From a virus: a DNA stretch of 24,117 bases. Of this stretch, positions 7,241 through 15,650 are shown piece after piece. Position 1 is the stretch's first letter. Each line of letters starts with the position of its first letter. Below the pieces are notes generated by a model that did not search any database, was not told the origin of the DNA, and saw nothing but the letters and a program-made list of their open reading frames with translations. The stretch is taken from positions 1 through 24,117 of the IMG/VR virus record IMGVR_UViG_3300025646_000361. One strand, given 5' to 3'. The position numbers were made by a program, and so were the translations under genes.

Positions 7241-9674
7241 TGTTTAAGATTTGAGATATGATATCATCCTGCGCATCGGGAGCGTCCTCCATCACTGGCC
7301 TCTCACCCTTTCTCTGCGCTATAAGTTTTGATTGAGCAGATGCCTGCTTCTGTATGCGCTCATCCTTTCTGTCCTCCTTTAGGACGTCAATCTTTTCTCT
7401 AAACTCTTGTTCAGATGATTTGAATCCAAGGGAGGCCTGAGCCCTAATCATTTCAATCTCTTTACGCAGTGCGTGTAGGGCCTGGCCGACTTGTATTTCT
7501 ACCTGACCCTTAAGCTGAATCTTCTGTGCCTCAACCTGAGCCTCTGCCTGCAACTGCTGCATACGCATCTGCATAGCCATCTGCTGATTTTGGGCATTCA
7601 TCTGTTGCTGCATCTGCATGTTTTGCTGCTGCATCTGCTGCATCTTCGTTTGGCGCCTCTTACGTCTAACCACGAGGAGCCTCTGGGCTTGGTCGATATC
7701 CTTTATATCTCTGACGGCCAGCGCATCCTCAAGGTCAATCTCTTTCTGTGCTAGCGACTGCTGGATATTTTGCTCGAGGAATATTCTATCCTCATCGCTC
7801 ATCTCTTTTACAACGCGCACACCGAAGTTGTACATGGGGAGTTCCTCAAACGAAGAGAGTATGTCCATGCTGTACTTACCGATAGCCTTTTCATATACGC
7901 GATAGAGCACAGACTCCTTAGGTATAATCTGCAGGCACTTGACAACATCCTCGCAGACCCTCTTGTACAATACCAGTGCCGCGTTCGTGATGTCATAGAG
8001 CGCGTTATTACCCGCCGCTATAGCCTGCTGCTGCACCCCAACCAGAGCGTCACCCTTAGGCGTACTTGCATCCATCACCTCGTTGACACCGCTTGCATCG
8101 CGAATCATCGTGAGGTAGTGATTGTAAAGCATCACATACTGCTGGATGTTTCTGATTGTGTTGTCTATAGGCCTTATCGGTGGCTGCTGGCCTGAGCCGT
8201 CGGGGTTCTTGCTCCTGTAGTAGAAGACACCAGTCTGCTCGTATATGTCTTGAATCTGTAGCGGCTGTAGTTCTCCGCCTCTTCCGAGCTGCACGTTCTC
8301 TAGACCCTCGATGTCTACAATGATTCCGTCTGGCTTTGCCTTAGCGATAGCCTGCTGAATCTTGAGGTGGGTGAGCTGAAGCTGGTCGGCAAATCCTATG
8401 ACAGAACCAACCATGGACTTAGGCTTCATGCGGCGAATATTCGTACATGCCACGCTATAGGACAACCGAGCTCTGGTTAGGTCATGAACATTCTTAGGAA
8501 TGTTTTTCTTGATACCGTATCCAAAAAGCTTCTTGGTTCCCATTATATACGAACCGCCATATACGGTTTCAATCTCCATCTTATATGGCTGCCTGTCGTA
8601 GACGGATTCAGAGATTGGCTTATACTCGTTACCCTTGTAGTAGAACCCTACGTTTCCAAATCTAGACTCCTTGCTTTCGTAGTACACGCAGTCTACAGAA
8701 ATGAACTCGAAGTCAAGTATATCTATGAAGTAATCGTCATACCCGTACTTGACATCATTCGAAAGCCTGTCGTAGTTTCTTGAGTTGAACTTTGAAGAGT
8801 CGTTGTATGAGCGATGCATACTCTTCTTCGCCATCTCTTCATACTCGCTCTCTGTAAATTCATCACCAGCAAGTCTCTTGAGCTCTCCTATGGTGATTCG
8901 TTTGACGTGCCCAGCGTACACCAGGTCGGACATATTCGGGTCCTCCGTGTAGCTGTGAACGAAATTCATAGGGTCTACATACTCTACAGCAATACCATAG
9001 TTTGGGTCGTTGCGTCTCTTGGCAATACCCATCCCGCAAACCACGATGTCCTCGACACACCTACGATATGTCTTGTCATCGAAGTCGTTCCAGTCCAACG
9101 TCAACGACGTAGCCACCTGAGCCGCTATCTCGGCGTTCGTCTTTATGTTTTGGTCCATAAAGATTTCTGCCTCTTCAGTAGAATCTGGAAGCTGTGATGG
9201 GTCAATCTCAGTCTGAAGGCCAAGCGTCCTTGCCTCAACAAGCGCTTGCTTGTTTTCGATAGACATCTCTATAAGCGCCTTCCTCTCATCCTTCTCTCCG
9301 CGAGACACGGGGTCGATGGCGTCAACTGAAGGGTACGGTTTACGTGACAACATCTTGTTGACGACAACCTTCACAAACTTAGGTACAATGGGTACTGGGC
9401 TCCAGTCAAGATTCAGCAAACTACCGTCCCCGCTATTTGGGTCAAGGGAGCTTAGTATTTGCTTATAGATTGAAGTGTCCTGAGTTCCGTTCGCATAGTC
9501 ACGATTCTTCTCGAAGTCTCTTCGTCTGCTACCAAACAAAGACCCGCTGTCGTCTGCCGCGCCCCACTGACCCTCAATAGCCCTGGCATACTTCAACCCG
9601 TACTCCTTAGCGGACTTTTCTATTGGCTGTGCAAAGGGATTTGGGAAGTTGCCGTATTTCTTATCGTCAGTCAT
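7233..9674 (-). CDS. Portal protein (813 aa)
   Basis: It forms the dodecameric DNA channel at one capsid vertex and the dock for the terminase. Evidence is its place immediately downstream of TerL, its size, and portal-like features: VPIVPKFVKVVVNKMLSRKPYP near residues 90-112, a mixed alpha/beta wing region (about 230-400), a stem/clip stretch LQLTHLKIQQAIAKAKPDGI, and GVQQQAIAAGNNALYDITNAA near the long helices. The C-terminal 140 residues are unusual: about 675-710 are almost only Gln and Met, followed by a long charged coiled coil to about 790. This could line or extend the portal crown. At 813 aa it is longer than many portals mainly because of this tail. The start is 45 bases after TerL, with a TATATTTG box between. 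Confidence 0.85.
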   Translation of the reverse strand: MTDDKKYGNFPNPFAQPIEKSAKEYGLKYARAIEGQWGAADDSGSLFGSRRRDFEKNRDYANGTQDTSIYKQILSSLDPNSGDGSLLNLDWSPVPIVPKFVKVVVNKMLSRKPYPSVDAIDPVSRGEKDERKALIEMSIENKQALVEARTLGLQTEIDPSQLPDSTEEAEIFMDQNIKTNAEIAAQVATSLTLDWNDFDDKTYRRCVEDIVVCGMGIAKRRNDPNYGIAVEYVDPMNFVHSYTEDPNMSDLVYAGHVKRITIGELKRLAGDEFTESEYEEMAKKSMHRSYNDSSKFNSRNYDRLSNDVKYGYDDYFIDILDFEFISVDCVYYESKESRFGNVGFYYKGNEYKPISESVYDRQPYKMEIETVYGGSYIMGTKKLFGYGIKKNIPKNVHDLTRARLSYSVACTNIRRMKPKSMVGSVIGFADQLQLTHLKIQQAIAKAKPDGIIVDIEGLENVQLGRGGELQPLQIQDIYEQTGVFYYRSKNPDGSGQQPPIRPIDNTIRNIQQYVMLYNHYLTMIRDASGVNEVMDASTPKGDALVGVQQQAIAAGNNALYDITNAALVLYKRVCEDVVKCLQIIPKESVLYRVYEKAIGKYSMDILSSFEELPMYNFGVRVVKEMSDEDRIFLEQNIQQSLAQKEIDLEDALAVRDIKDIDQAQRLLVVRRKRRQTKMQQMQQQNMQMQQQMNAQNQQMAMQMRMQQLQAEAQVEAQKIQLKGQVEIQVGQALHALRKEIEMIRAQASLGFKSSEQEFREKIDVLKEDRKDERIQKQASAQSKLIAQRKGERPVMEDAPDAQDDIISQILNNG

Positions 9675-9695
9675 TTCTTGCTATTTGGGCTCACG

Positions 9696-9703
9696 CAAAT
9701 ATA
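9696..9703 (-). promoter_or_regulatory. TATATTTG box upstream of portal gene
   Basis: On the minus strand this reads TATATTTG, a perfect match to the Bacteroidota -7 element TAnnTTTG. It lies in the 45-base gap between TerL and portal, 21 bases before the portal ATG. I see no TTG at 17-23 bases upstream, so the promoter would be incomplete and the call is tentative. Confidence 0.35.
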
Positions 9704-9719
9704 GCAATACCAGAAATGA

Positions 9720-11858
9720 CTATTTTATAAGCCTTGACAATCCATCCGCCTTATTGCTATACCTTCTAAAGAACTGTTTCTCTGAGAAGTCTGATTTCTT
9801 ATCCTTTGGCTTTACTTTCTGAGCGGCAAGCAATGCGAGACCAGAACTTATTGTCAAGTCATACTTGGTTCGGTTGTCTATTTTAAACCCAATCCAGTCC
9901 TCAAGCGTTCTGTTGAAATACATGTTGCCTACGTTGCCATCTTCGTCAAGACCCACGTAGTTGTGTATATAGTCCTCAATGGCTTGAGCATGAGCGTGGA
10001 TGACGTCCTGAGAGTTAGATGGGATACCCTTAGTCTTGACGTTTGATGATGACGTATTGTTTCTAAGGTGTTCTGGCCTATCCATGACATACCCATCATA
10101 ACCCCTTGACTCAAAGTATCTTACGATTCCATACTTGTTGTTTTCTATAAGGAGGGGGTATCCGTAGAAGACTGCAGCCATCAAGACATCTTCGTAAAAT
10201 ATCTTGGCAAGAGGTGGGCGGCTGGCATATTCAGCAACAAACATATTGCTTGCACCTTCGATATTGAATTTGTTGTACATGTGGCACGCGCCCTTAGACC
10301 CTCGTGTCGCATCAATGGTTGCGTCGATGTCATAGGAGTCTACGCCTCCGCATCCTATGTGACTATGTGGGGGCACCTTGCGTCCACGCTCCTCTAGTAT
10401 AATGCTTCTCTCGCTAGGGCTTGGCATCCACGATATTCTCCACCTACCGTTACTTGAGGGGTTGAATACAACTTTAGAATCCTCTACCCCACCAGCCCAC
10501 ATAAAGTTTCCTCGCACAACTGGGTTGGGATACATGCTGTCATTGTGCTCTATCTGCTCGTATATCTTCCCGATGTTAAAGAGGCTGCCTTCGACAGAAT
10601 CTCTGAATGCCTCGTCGGTGGTGAATGGGAACTGCCTGATGAATTCATTGAGTTCGCGGGCATCGTGCTTTAACGCATCCCTTTCGTTCTTAAGGAAAAC
10701 CTTAGAGCCGAACTGCATAATCTCACCATCCAACCCCTCTACTGGTACGTCAGTTTCTACTATTGGATTACCGTACTTATCGAAGAATCCCTCCAATGCG
10801 TCGTATGCTGGGATAAAAATCCTGTACAGTCCAGAGACGGTTCTTCCGTTTGCATTTCTCTTTGCCACGTCAGAGTCGTCCCACAGCTGCTTGAACTGAC
10901 TACCGCCTTTGTCCATGGGGTTTACAGTAGAACCCACCAGAGCCTTTCCAATAATCTTCCGCCCAACAATAAGGCACGTTCTTTCAATGCGCCAAGCCTC
11001 ACGTATATCCGTTGGCTTCTCCCACTTACCAGCCTCATCAAGATATAGCATGTGAAGCTTCTCACCGTCGTATGCGTTGTTTGTTGTGTTCTTCCAGTTG
11101 ATTACCGTATTAAGAGCCTCGCCCTTCTGCGAAGTCTTATTGTTCTTCGTGATTCTCTTACTCGGCTCGCGAAAAGCCAACTCCATGCGTGGGTTAGTGG
11201 TACCATCCTGAATGGGTTTAAAGAAGAAGGGGTAATGCCTAAACATCTGCACAACCTTCTTCATGAATATGTTCTCTTGCGCATCCTTACCAGTCTTCGA
11301 CTGAATGCCCAAGAGCTTGTCCTTAATCTGCGTGGCCTCATCGAGGAGTACCGATGAGCAGATATTTGTGTAGCCACTACGCCGACACTTCGTATATAGC
11401 TGCCCCATGCATCGAGGGTCCGCTTCACAGGCAGCGAGATGCAAGAAGATGTCTCTTTGGAATGCTAGATATTCTGGATATCCTATATCTAGCTTCGTCC
11501 ATTGAAGCATCATGTAGTGCCTGCCTGTAATATACGTAGGAATACCGTTATTAAAAAACCAGAAGCCCTCGCGTCTACGGCGAAACTCCTCTTCGATATA
11601 TGGGTGGAATTTTTCCCTAAACTCTCGTGGCATCTCTGCCCACTCATCCATAGACTTCACCCTAGCCAACTCCCTTGGCATCTGAACTCTTTCCCAACAC
11701 TGAGATTCACTCGGCTTCCCATGCCCCACGATATCTTTTTCGTCAGGCTGCACTGGAAGTATGATTGACAATCCAGCGATTTCTATTGTGTCACCCGAAG
11801 TCCCGTTCGGACAGATTGAAATATAGGCCTCCTCATCCCTGTATATCAAAGGCATCAC
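9720..11858 (-). CDS. terL: Terminase large subunit, TerL (712 aa)
   Basis: The motor that packages DNA into the prohead and cuts the concatemer. ATPase: an adenine-binding-type segment HYMMLQWTK (114-122), a Walker A-like KCRRSGYT (157-164), Walker B LHMLYLDEAG with D274 and E275, and a coupling motif VGSTVNP (308-314). Nuclease (RNase H fold): D507 in CGGVDSYD, E572 in LLIENN and D667 in KYDLTISSGLAL, so all three metal-binding acids are present. The Walker A departs from GxxxxGK[ST]: the loop Lys is replaced by Tyr, and the basic residues are upstream (K157, R159, R160), as in other phage terminases with a shifted arginine or lysine. The start overlaps the preceding stop as ATGA. The function is firm; the packaging type is not decided. 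Confidence 0.93.
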   Translation of the reverse strand: MMPLIYRDEEAYISICPNGTSGDTIEIAGLSIILPVQPDEKDIVGHGKPSESQCWERVQMPRELARVKSMDEWAEMPREFREKFHPYIEEEFRRRREGFWFFNNGIPTYITGRHYMMLQWTKLDIGYPEYLAFQRDIFLHLAACEADPRCMGQLYTKCRRSGYTNICSSVLLDEATQIKDKLLGIQSKTGKDAQENIFMKKVVQMFRHYPFFFKPIQDGTTNPRMELAFREPSKRITKNNKTSQKGEALNTVINWKNTTNNAYDGEKLHMLYLDEAGKWEKPTDIREAWRIERTCLIVGRKIIGKALVGSTVNPMDKGGSQFKQLWDDSDVAKRNANGRTVSGLYRIFIPAYDALEGFFDKYGNPIVETDVPVEGLDGEIMQFGSKVFLKNERDALKHDARELNEFIRQFPFTTDEAFRDSVEGSLFNIGKIYEQIEHNDSMYPNPVVRGNFMWAGGVEDSKVVFNPSSNGRWRISWMPSPSERSIILEERGRKVPPHSHIGCGGVDSYDIDATIDATRGSKGACHMYNKFNIEGASNMFVAEYASRPPLAKIFYEDVLMAAVFYGYPLLIENNKYGIVRYFESRGYDGYVMDRPEHLRNNTSSSNVKTKGIPSNSQDVIHAHAQAIEDYIHNYVGLDEDGNVGNMYFNRTLEDWIGFKIDNRTKYDLTISSGLALLAAQKVKPKDKKSDFSEKQFFRRYSNKADGLSRLIK

Positions 11859-12148
11859 TTGCTAAATCGTTCTGCAAATCCGCTAGAGTAGTCTCTATCG
11901 GCCTCTATCTCTCCGTTCTGCTTAAGGTCCTTAACCATCTGCTCTAGCCTTTGCCGTTCTACAATAAGCTCCTTGCAGTCTATAGCGGTCTGCTTGATTG
12001 ATTGAAGCTCTGCTTTACGTGCGCTACCGCTAACCTCTGGGTCTACTGGCTTCTTTATCTCCTCAATCATATTATTGATTGCGATAGCCATAGAGTCCAT
12101 CAGTCGTGATGACGCCTCTATCGTGGTGAACTTACTGCTCTTCGACAT
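11855..12148 (-). CDS. Small helical protein, candidate small terminase subunit (97 aa)
   Basis: It lies directly before TerL with a 4-base ATGA overlap, the classic small-terminase position. The chain starts MSKSSKFTTIEASSRLMDSM and is nearly all helical, with a long charged coiled coil (KELIVERQRLEQMVKDLKQN) near residues 58-78. TerS proteins have an N-terminal helix-turn-helix and a central coiled coil for oligomerisation; the coiled coil is seen but no clear DNA-binding motif is, and the protein is short for the family. The terminase role is therefore inference from position. It overlaps the GroES-like gene by 17 bases. Confidence 0.6.
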   Translation of the reverse strand: MSKSSKFTTIEASSRLMDSMAIAINNMIEEIKKPVDPEVSGSARKAELQSIKQTAIDCKELIVERQRLEQMVKDLKQNGEIEADRDYSSGFAERFSK

Positions 12149-12725
12149 AGCTAAGGTCGTCAGCCCTCATCCTATAAGCAATAGTGCCGTCGTCTAATTT
12201 AATCTTATAATCCGAGTTCTTATCAAAACCCACAATATCACCAGGCTTCACGCCCATCCACTCGATATCTTTGTTTGTAACCATAACCCTAGCAACATTG
12301 GCACGAACCTTTTCTTTAGACACCTCAACTATAATTCCAGAATCTGTTTTTACATCGCCACCATCACCAAATACTGGCTCCACAAACACCCAGTCGTTAA
12401 GCATTTTCAACTTCTTGGATTCTTTGGAACGATACGCTATAGCGTGGTCTGGTGTGTGCGGATTCTTTTCATCGTACTCACAGATATACATGCCGTTTCC
12501 TATAGACAGCGGGGCAGCCATGATTACGTGATGATGAAAAAACAGTGTGTCACCAATCTTAGCCCCAGTGTCAAAATTTAGCGGGGGGCTTACTATCTCA
12601 CCGTATGCTATACGGTGCTCAAATTCATTAAACTTCGGGTCTAGATAAAACTCTTTATCGCCAATATTTATAGTGTCGTTAAAGCGCTTCTCGACCTTCA
12701 CGATGAAGTGCCTGAGAGATTTCAT
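12132..12725 (-). CDS. GroES-like co-chaperonin with two Cpn10 folds in tandem (197 aa)
   Basis: The C-terminal half (about 107-197) reads like a GroES chain: LNDWVFVEPV, a mobile-loop region ending SGIIVEV, then NVARVMV...GVKPGDIVGFDKNSDYKIKLDDG and a final RADDLSYV strand, matching the order in Cpn10 (first strand, GGI loop, VKVGD, D-D-I-L-A-V end). The N-terminal half repeats it: RHFIVKVEKRF, IAYGEIVSPP, KIGDTLFFHHHV. GroES caps GroEL; phage versions such as T4 gp31 replace host GroES so that capsid protein folds. Its place next to the terminase and virion genes fits that role. Host GroEL as partner is inferred. A canonical co-chaperonin has about 95 residues, so this looks like a duplication. 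Confidence 0.7.
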   Translation of the reverse strand: MKSLRHFIVKVEKRFNDTINIGDKEFYLDPKFNEFEHRIAYGEIVSPPLNFDTGAKIGDTLFFHHHVIMAAPLSIGNGMYICEYDEKNPHTPDHAIAYRSKESKKLKMLNDWVFVEPVFGDGGDVKTDSGIIVEVSKEKVRANVARVMVTNKDIEWMGVKPGDIVGFDKNSDYKIKLDDGTIAYRMRADDLSYVEEQ

Positions 12726-12728
12726 GAA

Positions 12729-12962
12729 TTAAAGATTGCAGTCGTATTCAATTAAAACTGGTTGGTCCTCTATTGCTTTCCAAAGATATGTAGAGTCTTC
12801 GTCCTCTATGTAAATCTTATACCTGCGAACGTTGTGTCTATATAAAGCCGCCTCATCGTCCTCAATAAATGATACACGCTTATCGCCAGCCTTCATGCCA
12901 ACATAGTACGCCATTGCGTCCTTGGGGTTTGGCCCAACGACAATCTTTCTAATAAGGTTCAT
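12729..12962 (-). CDS. Small acidic protein, unknown (77 aa)
   Basis: The chain begins MNLIRKIVVGPNPKDAMAYYVG. A RKIVVGPNPKDAMAYYVGxK opening followed by an acidic middle (SFIEDDEAALYRHN, VRRYKIYIEDEDSTYLW) is seen in small proteins of Bacteroidota phages beside the structural genes, but I know no function. There is no signal peptide, membrane segment or enzyme motif. It lies 3 bases upstream of the GroES-like gene and 1 base after the 92-aa gene, so it is part of the same transcription unit. Confidence 0.7.
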   Translation of the reverse strand: MNLIRKIVVGPNPKDAMAYYVGMKAGDKRVSFIEDDEAALYRHNVRRYKIYIEDEDSTYLWKAIEDQPVLIEYDCNL

Positions 12963-12963
12963 T

Positions 12964-13242
12964 TCAATTCAAAAATAAAATATCTAACGGGTCCTCTGGC
13001 TGAGACTTTAGAAATGCCTCCACCTGAAGTTGTACCACCTCTTCAAGCTCATTCGTATCCTTTATGTTCCAGGTATACTTAACCTGCCACTCATGGATGT
13101 CCTCTTCGGCCTCCTCGACCACGCCAACACAACCAATGTACACTATGTTGTCTGACATGTTGTACTTGGCTACTATCTCTTCAATCTGCTCGAAGCAAGA
13201 ATCAATCTCTTCGAACATCGTCTTCTTTAGAATATTATCCAT
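12964..13242 (-). CDS. Small acidic protein, unknown (92 aa)
   Basis: The N-terminal half is helical and acidic (FEEIDSCFEQIEEIVAKYNM), then comes a beta pair (NIVYIGCVGVV) and a C-terminal helix (NELEEVVQLQVEAFLKSQ). The ATG at 13242 is taken because it lies in the last codons of the preceding fibre gene (8-base overlap); a second ATG at residue 9 is possible. No family is recognised. It sits with two other small genes between a fibre-like gene and the terminase genes. Confidence 0.65.
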   Translation of the reverse strand: MDNILKKTMFEEIDSCFEQIEEIVAKYNMSDNIVYIGCVGVVEEAEEDIHEWQVKYTWNIKDTNELEEVVQLQVEAFLKSQPEDPLDILFLN

Positions 13243-14326
13243 TTAATACGGAAATTGTAGCGGAGTATGCATTGTTATTGTATTCCTTAGTCAGATTAGC
13301 GTTTACATGGTAGAGGTTGTTGTCAATACCAGTAATCTCAATCACGTCTCCAATATAGCCTGCATATCCATCACTGTGAGACAACCAAATCTCTGTCTTG
13401 TTCGCAGACTTGCCTGCGTGCTGCACCTTATATCCGCTCGTCGGGTTTCCGTGATTAACCACGACCTTTCCGTAGAAGTAGTTGGGGTCACCTTCATCAG
13501 AAGCGATAGCAATCTTCACGGTTCTCGAATACGATGTTGGTGTCGAGTCAAGAAAGATTCTAATCACTCTGCCCTCGTATGGAGGTGGGAGGGTTATCGT
13601 TGAGTAGGTCGAAGATGAGTGAACCGCAGTCACGTCCAATACGACATCGAGAAATCTGTAGTCAAGAGGCTGAAGGTTTACTACTGGGTTGGCGCCATGA
13701 ATGCGATGGAAGATGTAGTCTTGCCTAATCTCAAAATCAACCCCACCGTCTTCGTTGTCTGTTCTGTTAAGCTGAATTCCAGTACCCTGCTGGATTCTAG
13801 TAATAGTATCATTCTGGTTGTAATCTGTAAACGTCAGATGAACGTCACCATAAGGACCGCTCGTTGGGTTTTGTCTAGAAGAGACGAGGTTAACGAACTG
13901 TGCTGAGTCAGAGACAGAGCTGGCAATCGTTAACGTGCCTCCGCTGGCAGTGACCTGGATGTTCGAGCCCTCTGCGATGCCGAACGACTGGTCCGTGCCA
14001 ATCGTGATTGTAGCGCCGTCGAAACCGTCTGGGTCAGTCGATGCGGTAGAAACAGAGACGGGAACAGCAGATGCAGAGTAATCATAGTACCCAACCGCAC
14101 CCGTTGTAGCGTCATACGTGAGGAACTTAAGCACACTTTGAGTTTGTGCTACTGTGTTTATTTCCAGGGCCTCGACTCTTGCCTTGCTCGCCGACAGCTT
14201 AAGTGCGGTAGAATTACCAGCACCATCGGTAATCAGCTTGAGAGATGATGTAATCGCGTCGTTAGCAGTCGTCTTTAAAAGACCTGGATATGTATTCCTT
14301 ATCTGAGTTCCTGCAAGTGAGGCCAT
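13235..14326 (-). CDS. Fibre-like virion protein (363 aa)
   Basis: The N terminus MASLAGTQIRNTYPGLLKTT followed by NDAITSSLKLITDGAGNSTA and ALKLSASKARVEAL is a start I associate with marine phage fibre proteins. Residues 60-200 are Gly/Ser/Thr-rich beta strands (GTDQSFGIAEGSNIQVTASG) with a fibre-type DYNQNDTITRIQQGTGIQLN segment near 173-192. The C-terminal part (about 220-363) is a beta domain of unknown class, ending SATISVLNG. No enzyme motif is seen. It starts 31 bases from the divergent winged-helix gene, with a TATATTTG box between. Confidence 0.7.
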   Translation of the reverse strand: MASLAGTQIRNTYPGLLKTTANDAITSSLKLITDGAGNSTALKLSASKARVEALEINTVAQTQSVLKFLTYDATTGAVGYYDYSASAVPVSVSTASTDPDGFDGATITIGTDQSFGIAEGSNIQVTASGGTLTIASSVSDSAQFVNLVSSRQNPTSGPYGDVHLTFTDYNQNDTITRIQQGTGIQLNRTDNEDGGVDFEIRQDYIFHRIHGANPVVNLQPLDYRFLDVVLDVTAVHSSSTYSTITLPPPYEGRVIRIFLDSTPTSYSRTVKIAIASDEGDPNYFYGKVVVNHGNPTSGYKVQHAGKSANKTEIWLSHSDGYAGYIGDVIEITGIDNNLYHVNANLTKEYNNNAYSATISVLNG

Positions 14327-14344
14327 GTTCTTAATTTTACTTTA

Positions 14345-14352
14345 CAAATATA
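14345..14352 (-). promoter_or_regulatory. TATATTTG box in the short divergent gap
   Basis: This minus-strand TATATTTG lies 18 bases before the ATG of the fibre-like gene at 14326, at a plausible distance for a Bacteroidota -7 element. No TTG is seen 17-23 bases upstream. The gap to the divergent plus-strand gene is only 31 bases, so any promoter must overlap that gene's start. Confidence 0.35.
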
Positions 14353-14357
14353 CTTCA

Positions 14358-14831
14358 ATGAGCAGAACACATAAGGGAAGGAGGTTTCGTGAGTTCTCCA
14401 TGCTTAATGAAAGGTACGTAAACAACAATTACCTCAAGTACTATAAGCTAGCAAAGAGGGATGTGTGCTCTCGTCACGACATCACAGAGAACGAGCTTGA
14501 GTGCATGCTGTTTATGTACGACTATGAGTTCTTTACTCGGGAGCACATATCATCCGCCTTACACCAAAGCAAGAAAAAATTCTACGAGAGAGTCATACAG
14601 CCCCTTATGCATAAGGATATGATTGAGCGCATATACTACAGGTCTGACCTTGATAAGATTACCATGGAACAGCTTGCGTTTATAGACTTCGATAAGAACA
14701 ACTATAAAGCTCGCTATCATATAACACAGAAGGCAAGACTTATAATACAGCGATTCTACCGCAAGCTACACGGGGAGGAGGTTATTAAGATTGCTCCCCG
14801 AAAATCTTCTGGCGACGAGAATCAAATGTAG
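14358..14831 (+). CDS. Winged-helix-like protein, unknown (157 aa)
   Basis: A plus-strand gene inside a leftward block. Residues about 44-95 (ENELECMLFMYDYEFFT, then HISSALHQSKKKFYERVIQP, then MIERIYY) fit a winged helix-turn-helix of the MarR kind: recognition helix near 70-82 and wing near 93-125 (KARYHITQKAR). The C terminus is a basic helix (RLIIQRFYRKLHGEE). Similar phage proteins exist, but their role is unknown to me; DNA-binding regulation is the likely function. The start chosen is the ATG at 14358, after an A/T-rich leader; an in-frame ATG at 14325 overlaps the divergent gene's start codon and is less likely. It runs 47 bases into the transglycosylase gene, tail to tail. Confidence 0.65.
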   Translation: MSRTHKGRRFREFSMLNERYVNNNYLKYYKLAKRDVCSRHDITENELECMLFMYDYEFFTREHISSALHQSKKKFYERVIQPLMHKDMIERIYYRSDLDKITMEQLAFIDFDKNNYKARYHITQKARLIIQRFYRKLHGEEVIKIAPRKSSGDENQM

Positions 14832-15555
14832 GCCAGTCTTTTTCGAATTGCCTACCCTTCTCTGTGTCCAGGCCAGCAACTTGTTCTATGTATTCTCGGC
14901 TCTCCTTGTTAATGCCCTTAATCCAGTCGAGGCTGTTGTATACATCATAGCCAGCCTCCTTGAGTCTGTTGAGCTCCTTTATGGCTGTACCCTCCCCCGC
15001 GTTGTATGCAAATGCGGCCTTAGCATATGCTACGATGGGGTCACTGTCTTCGGCGTGAACCCACTCTCTGTCGTATAGGTTCTCCATATACCCATACATA
15101 GCCTCTCTCGCCTGCTTTGGGTCGTTGGGGTCCCACCCCTCTGGCATGATTCCTAGACGCACCACTTCTTTCTGCGCTATCGGTGTAAACTGCGCTAGGC
15201 CCGTAGCCCCTGCGCTTGACGTGCGACCTGGGAGGTATGATGACTCCACCCCCATCTGCCTGTCTACCATGCTGTCGAGGTCGAGCGCCCCCGCCTCCTC
15301 GTGAAACTCGCTCCAGTCCTCTGGCACCAAGTCGAGTCCCTCTGTGTACTTATATCCCTCTGGAGCCTTAGCCTGCTCTGGGAATACACCAAAGAACATA
15401 TACTTCCCATCTGGAGGAACCTGACCCCCATCGTTCATACTCTTCTTTATGGCGTACTCTTGTTTATATGCATCGGACTTTGTATCATGAGTACCGAGCA
15501 CGCGGGTACCATCTTTGGTCATCAGAACAAACTTACCTCGGCGCTTGACAATCAT
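14785..15555 (-). CDS. SLT-type lytic transglycosylase (256 aa)
   Basis: Cleaves the glycan strands of peptidoglycan, either during DNA injection as a virion enzyme or at lysis. The SLT domain spans about 95-240: catalytic E104 in MGVESSYLPG, GATGLAQ at 116-122 and AKAAFAYNAGEG with AYNAG at 183-187, the standard three motifs. The N terminus (about 1-40, VKRRGKFVLMTKDGTRVLGT followed by a Lys/Gln helix) is a short beta-hairpin module seen in front of phage proteins. Residues 49-60 (DGKYMFFGVFPE) recur in the 83-aa protein at 17628-17879. There is no signal peptide. A promoter candidate lies at 15650-15617. Enzyme class firm; lysis versus virion entry not settled. Confidence 0.88.
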   Translation of the reverse strand: MIVKRRGKFVLMTKDGTRVLGTHDTKSDAYKQEYAIKKSMNDGGQVPPDGKYMFFGVFPEQAKAPEGYKYTEGLDLVPEDWSEFHEEAGALDLDSMVDRQMGVESSYLPGRTSSAGATGLAQFTPIAQKEVVRLGIMPEGWDPNDPKQAREAMYGYMENLYDREWVHAEDSDPIVAYAKAAFAYNAGEGTAIKELNRLKEAGYDVYNSLDWIKGINKESREYIEQVAGLDTEKGRQFEKDWPTFDSRRQKIFGEQS

Positions 15556-15616
15556 TTTAACGTTCGTTTACACAATATCCAAAACCTGCCGTCGTTATAG
15601 AGACAGAAACACATCA

Positions 15617-15650
15617 CAAATCTAATAAACACACAGCTATGAAATATCAA
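15617..15650 (-). promoter_or_regulatory. Candidate Bacteroidota promoter for the transglycosylase gene
   Basis: On the minus strand TTG (15650-15648) and TAGATTTG (15624-15617) are separated by 23 bases, at the upper end of the TTG-N17-23-TAnnTTTG range described for Flavobacterium. The start of transcription would be about 55 bases before the ATG at 15555. The -33 part lies within the first codons of the divergent secreted-protein gene. Confidence 0.45.

Noticed and set aside
14325-14357. An upstream ATG for the winged-helix-like gene, adding 11 residues.
   Set aside because: It overlaps the divergent gene's start codon, and the ATG at 14358 has the better A/T-rich leader.
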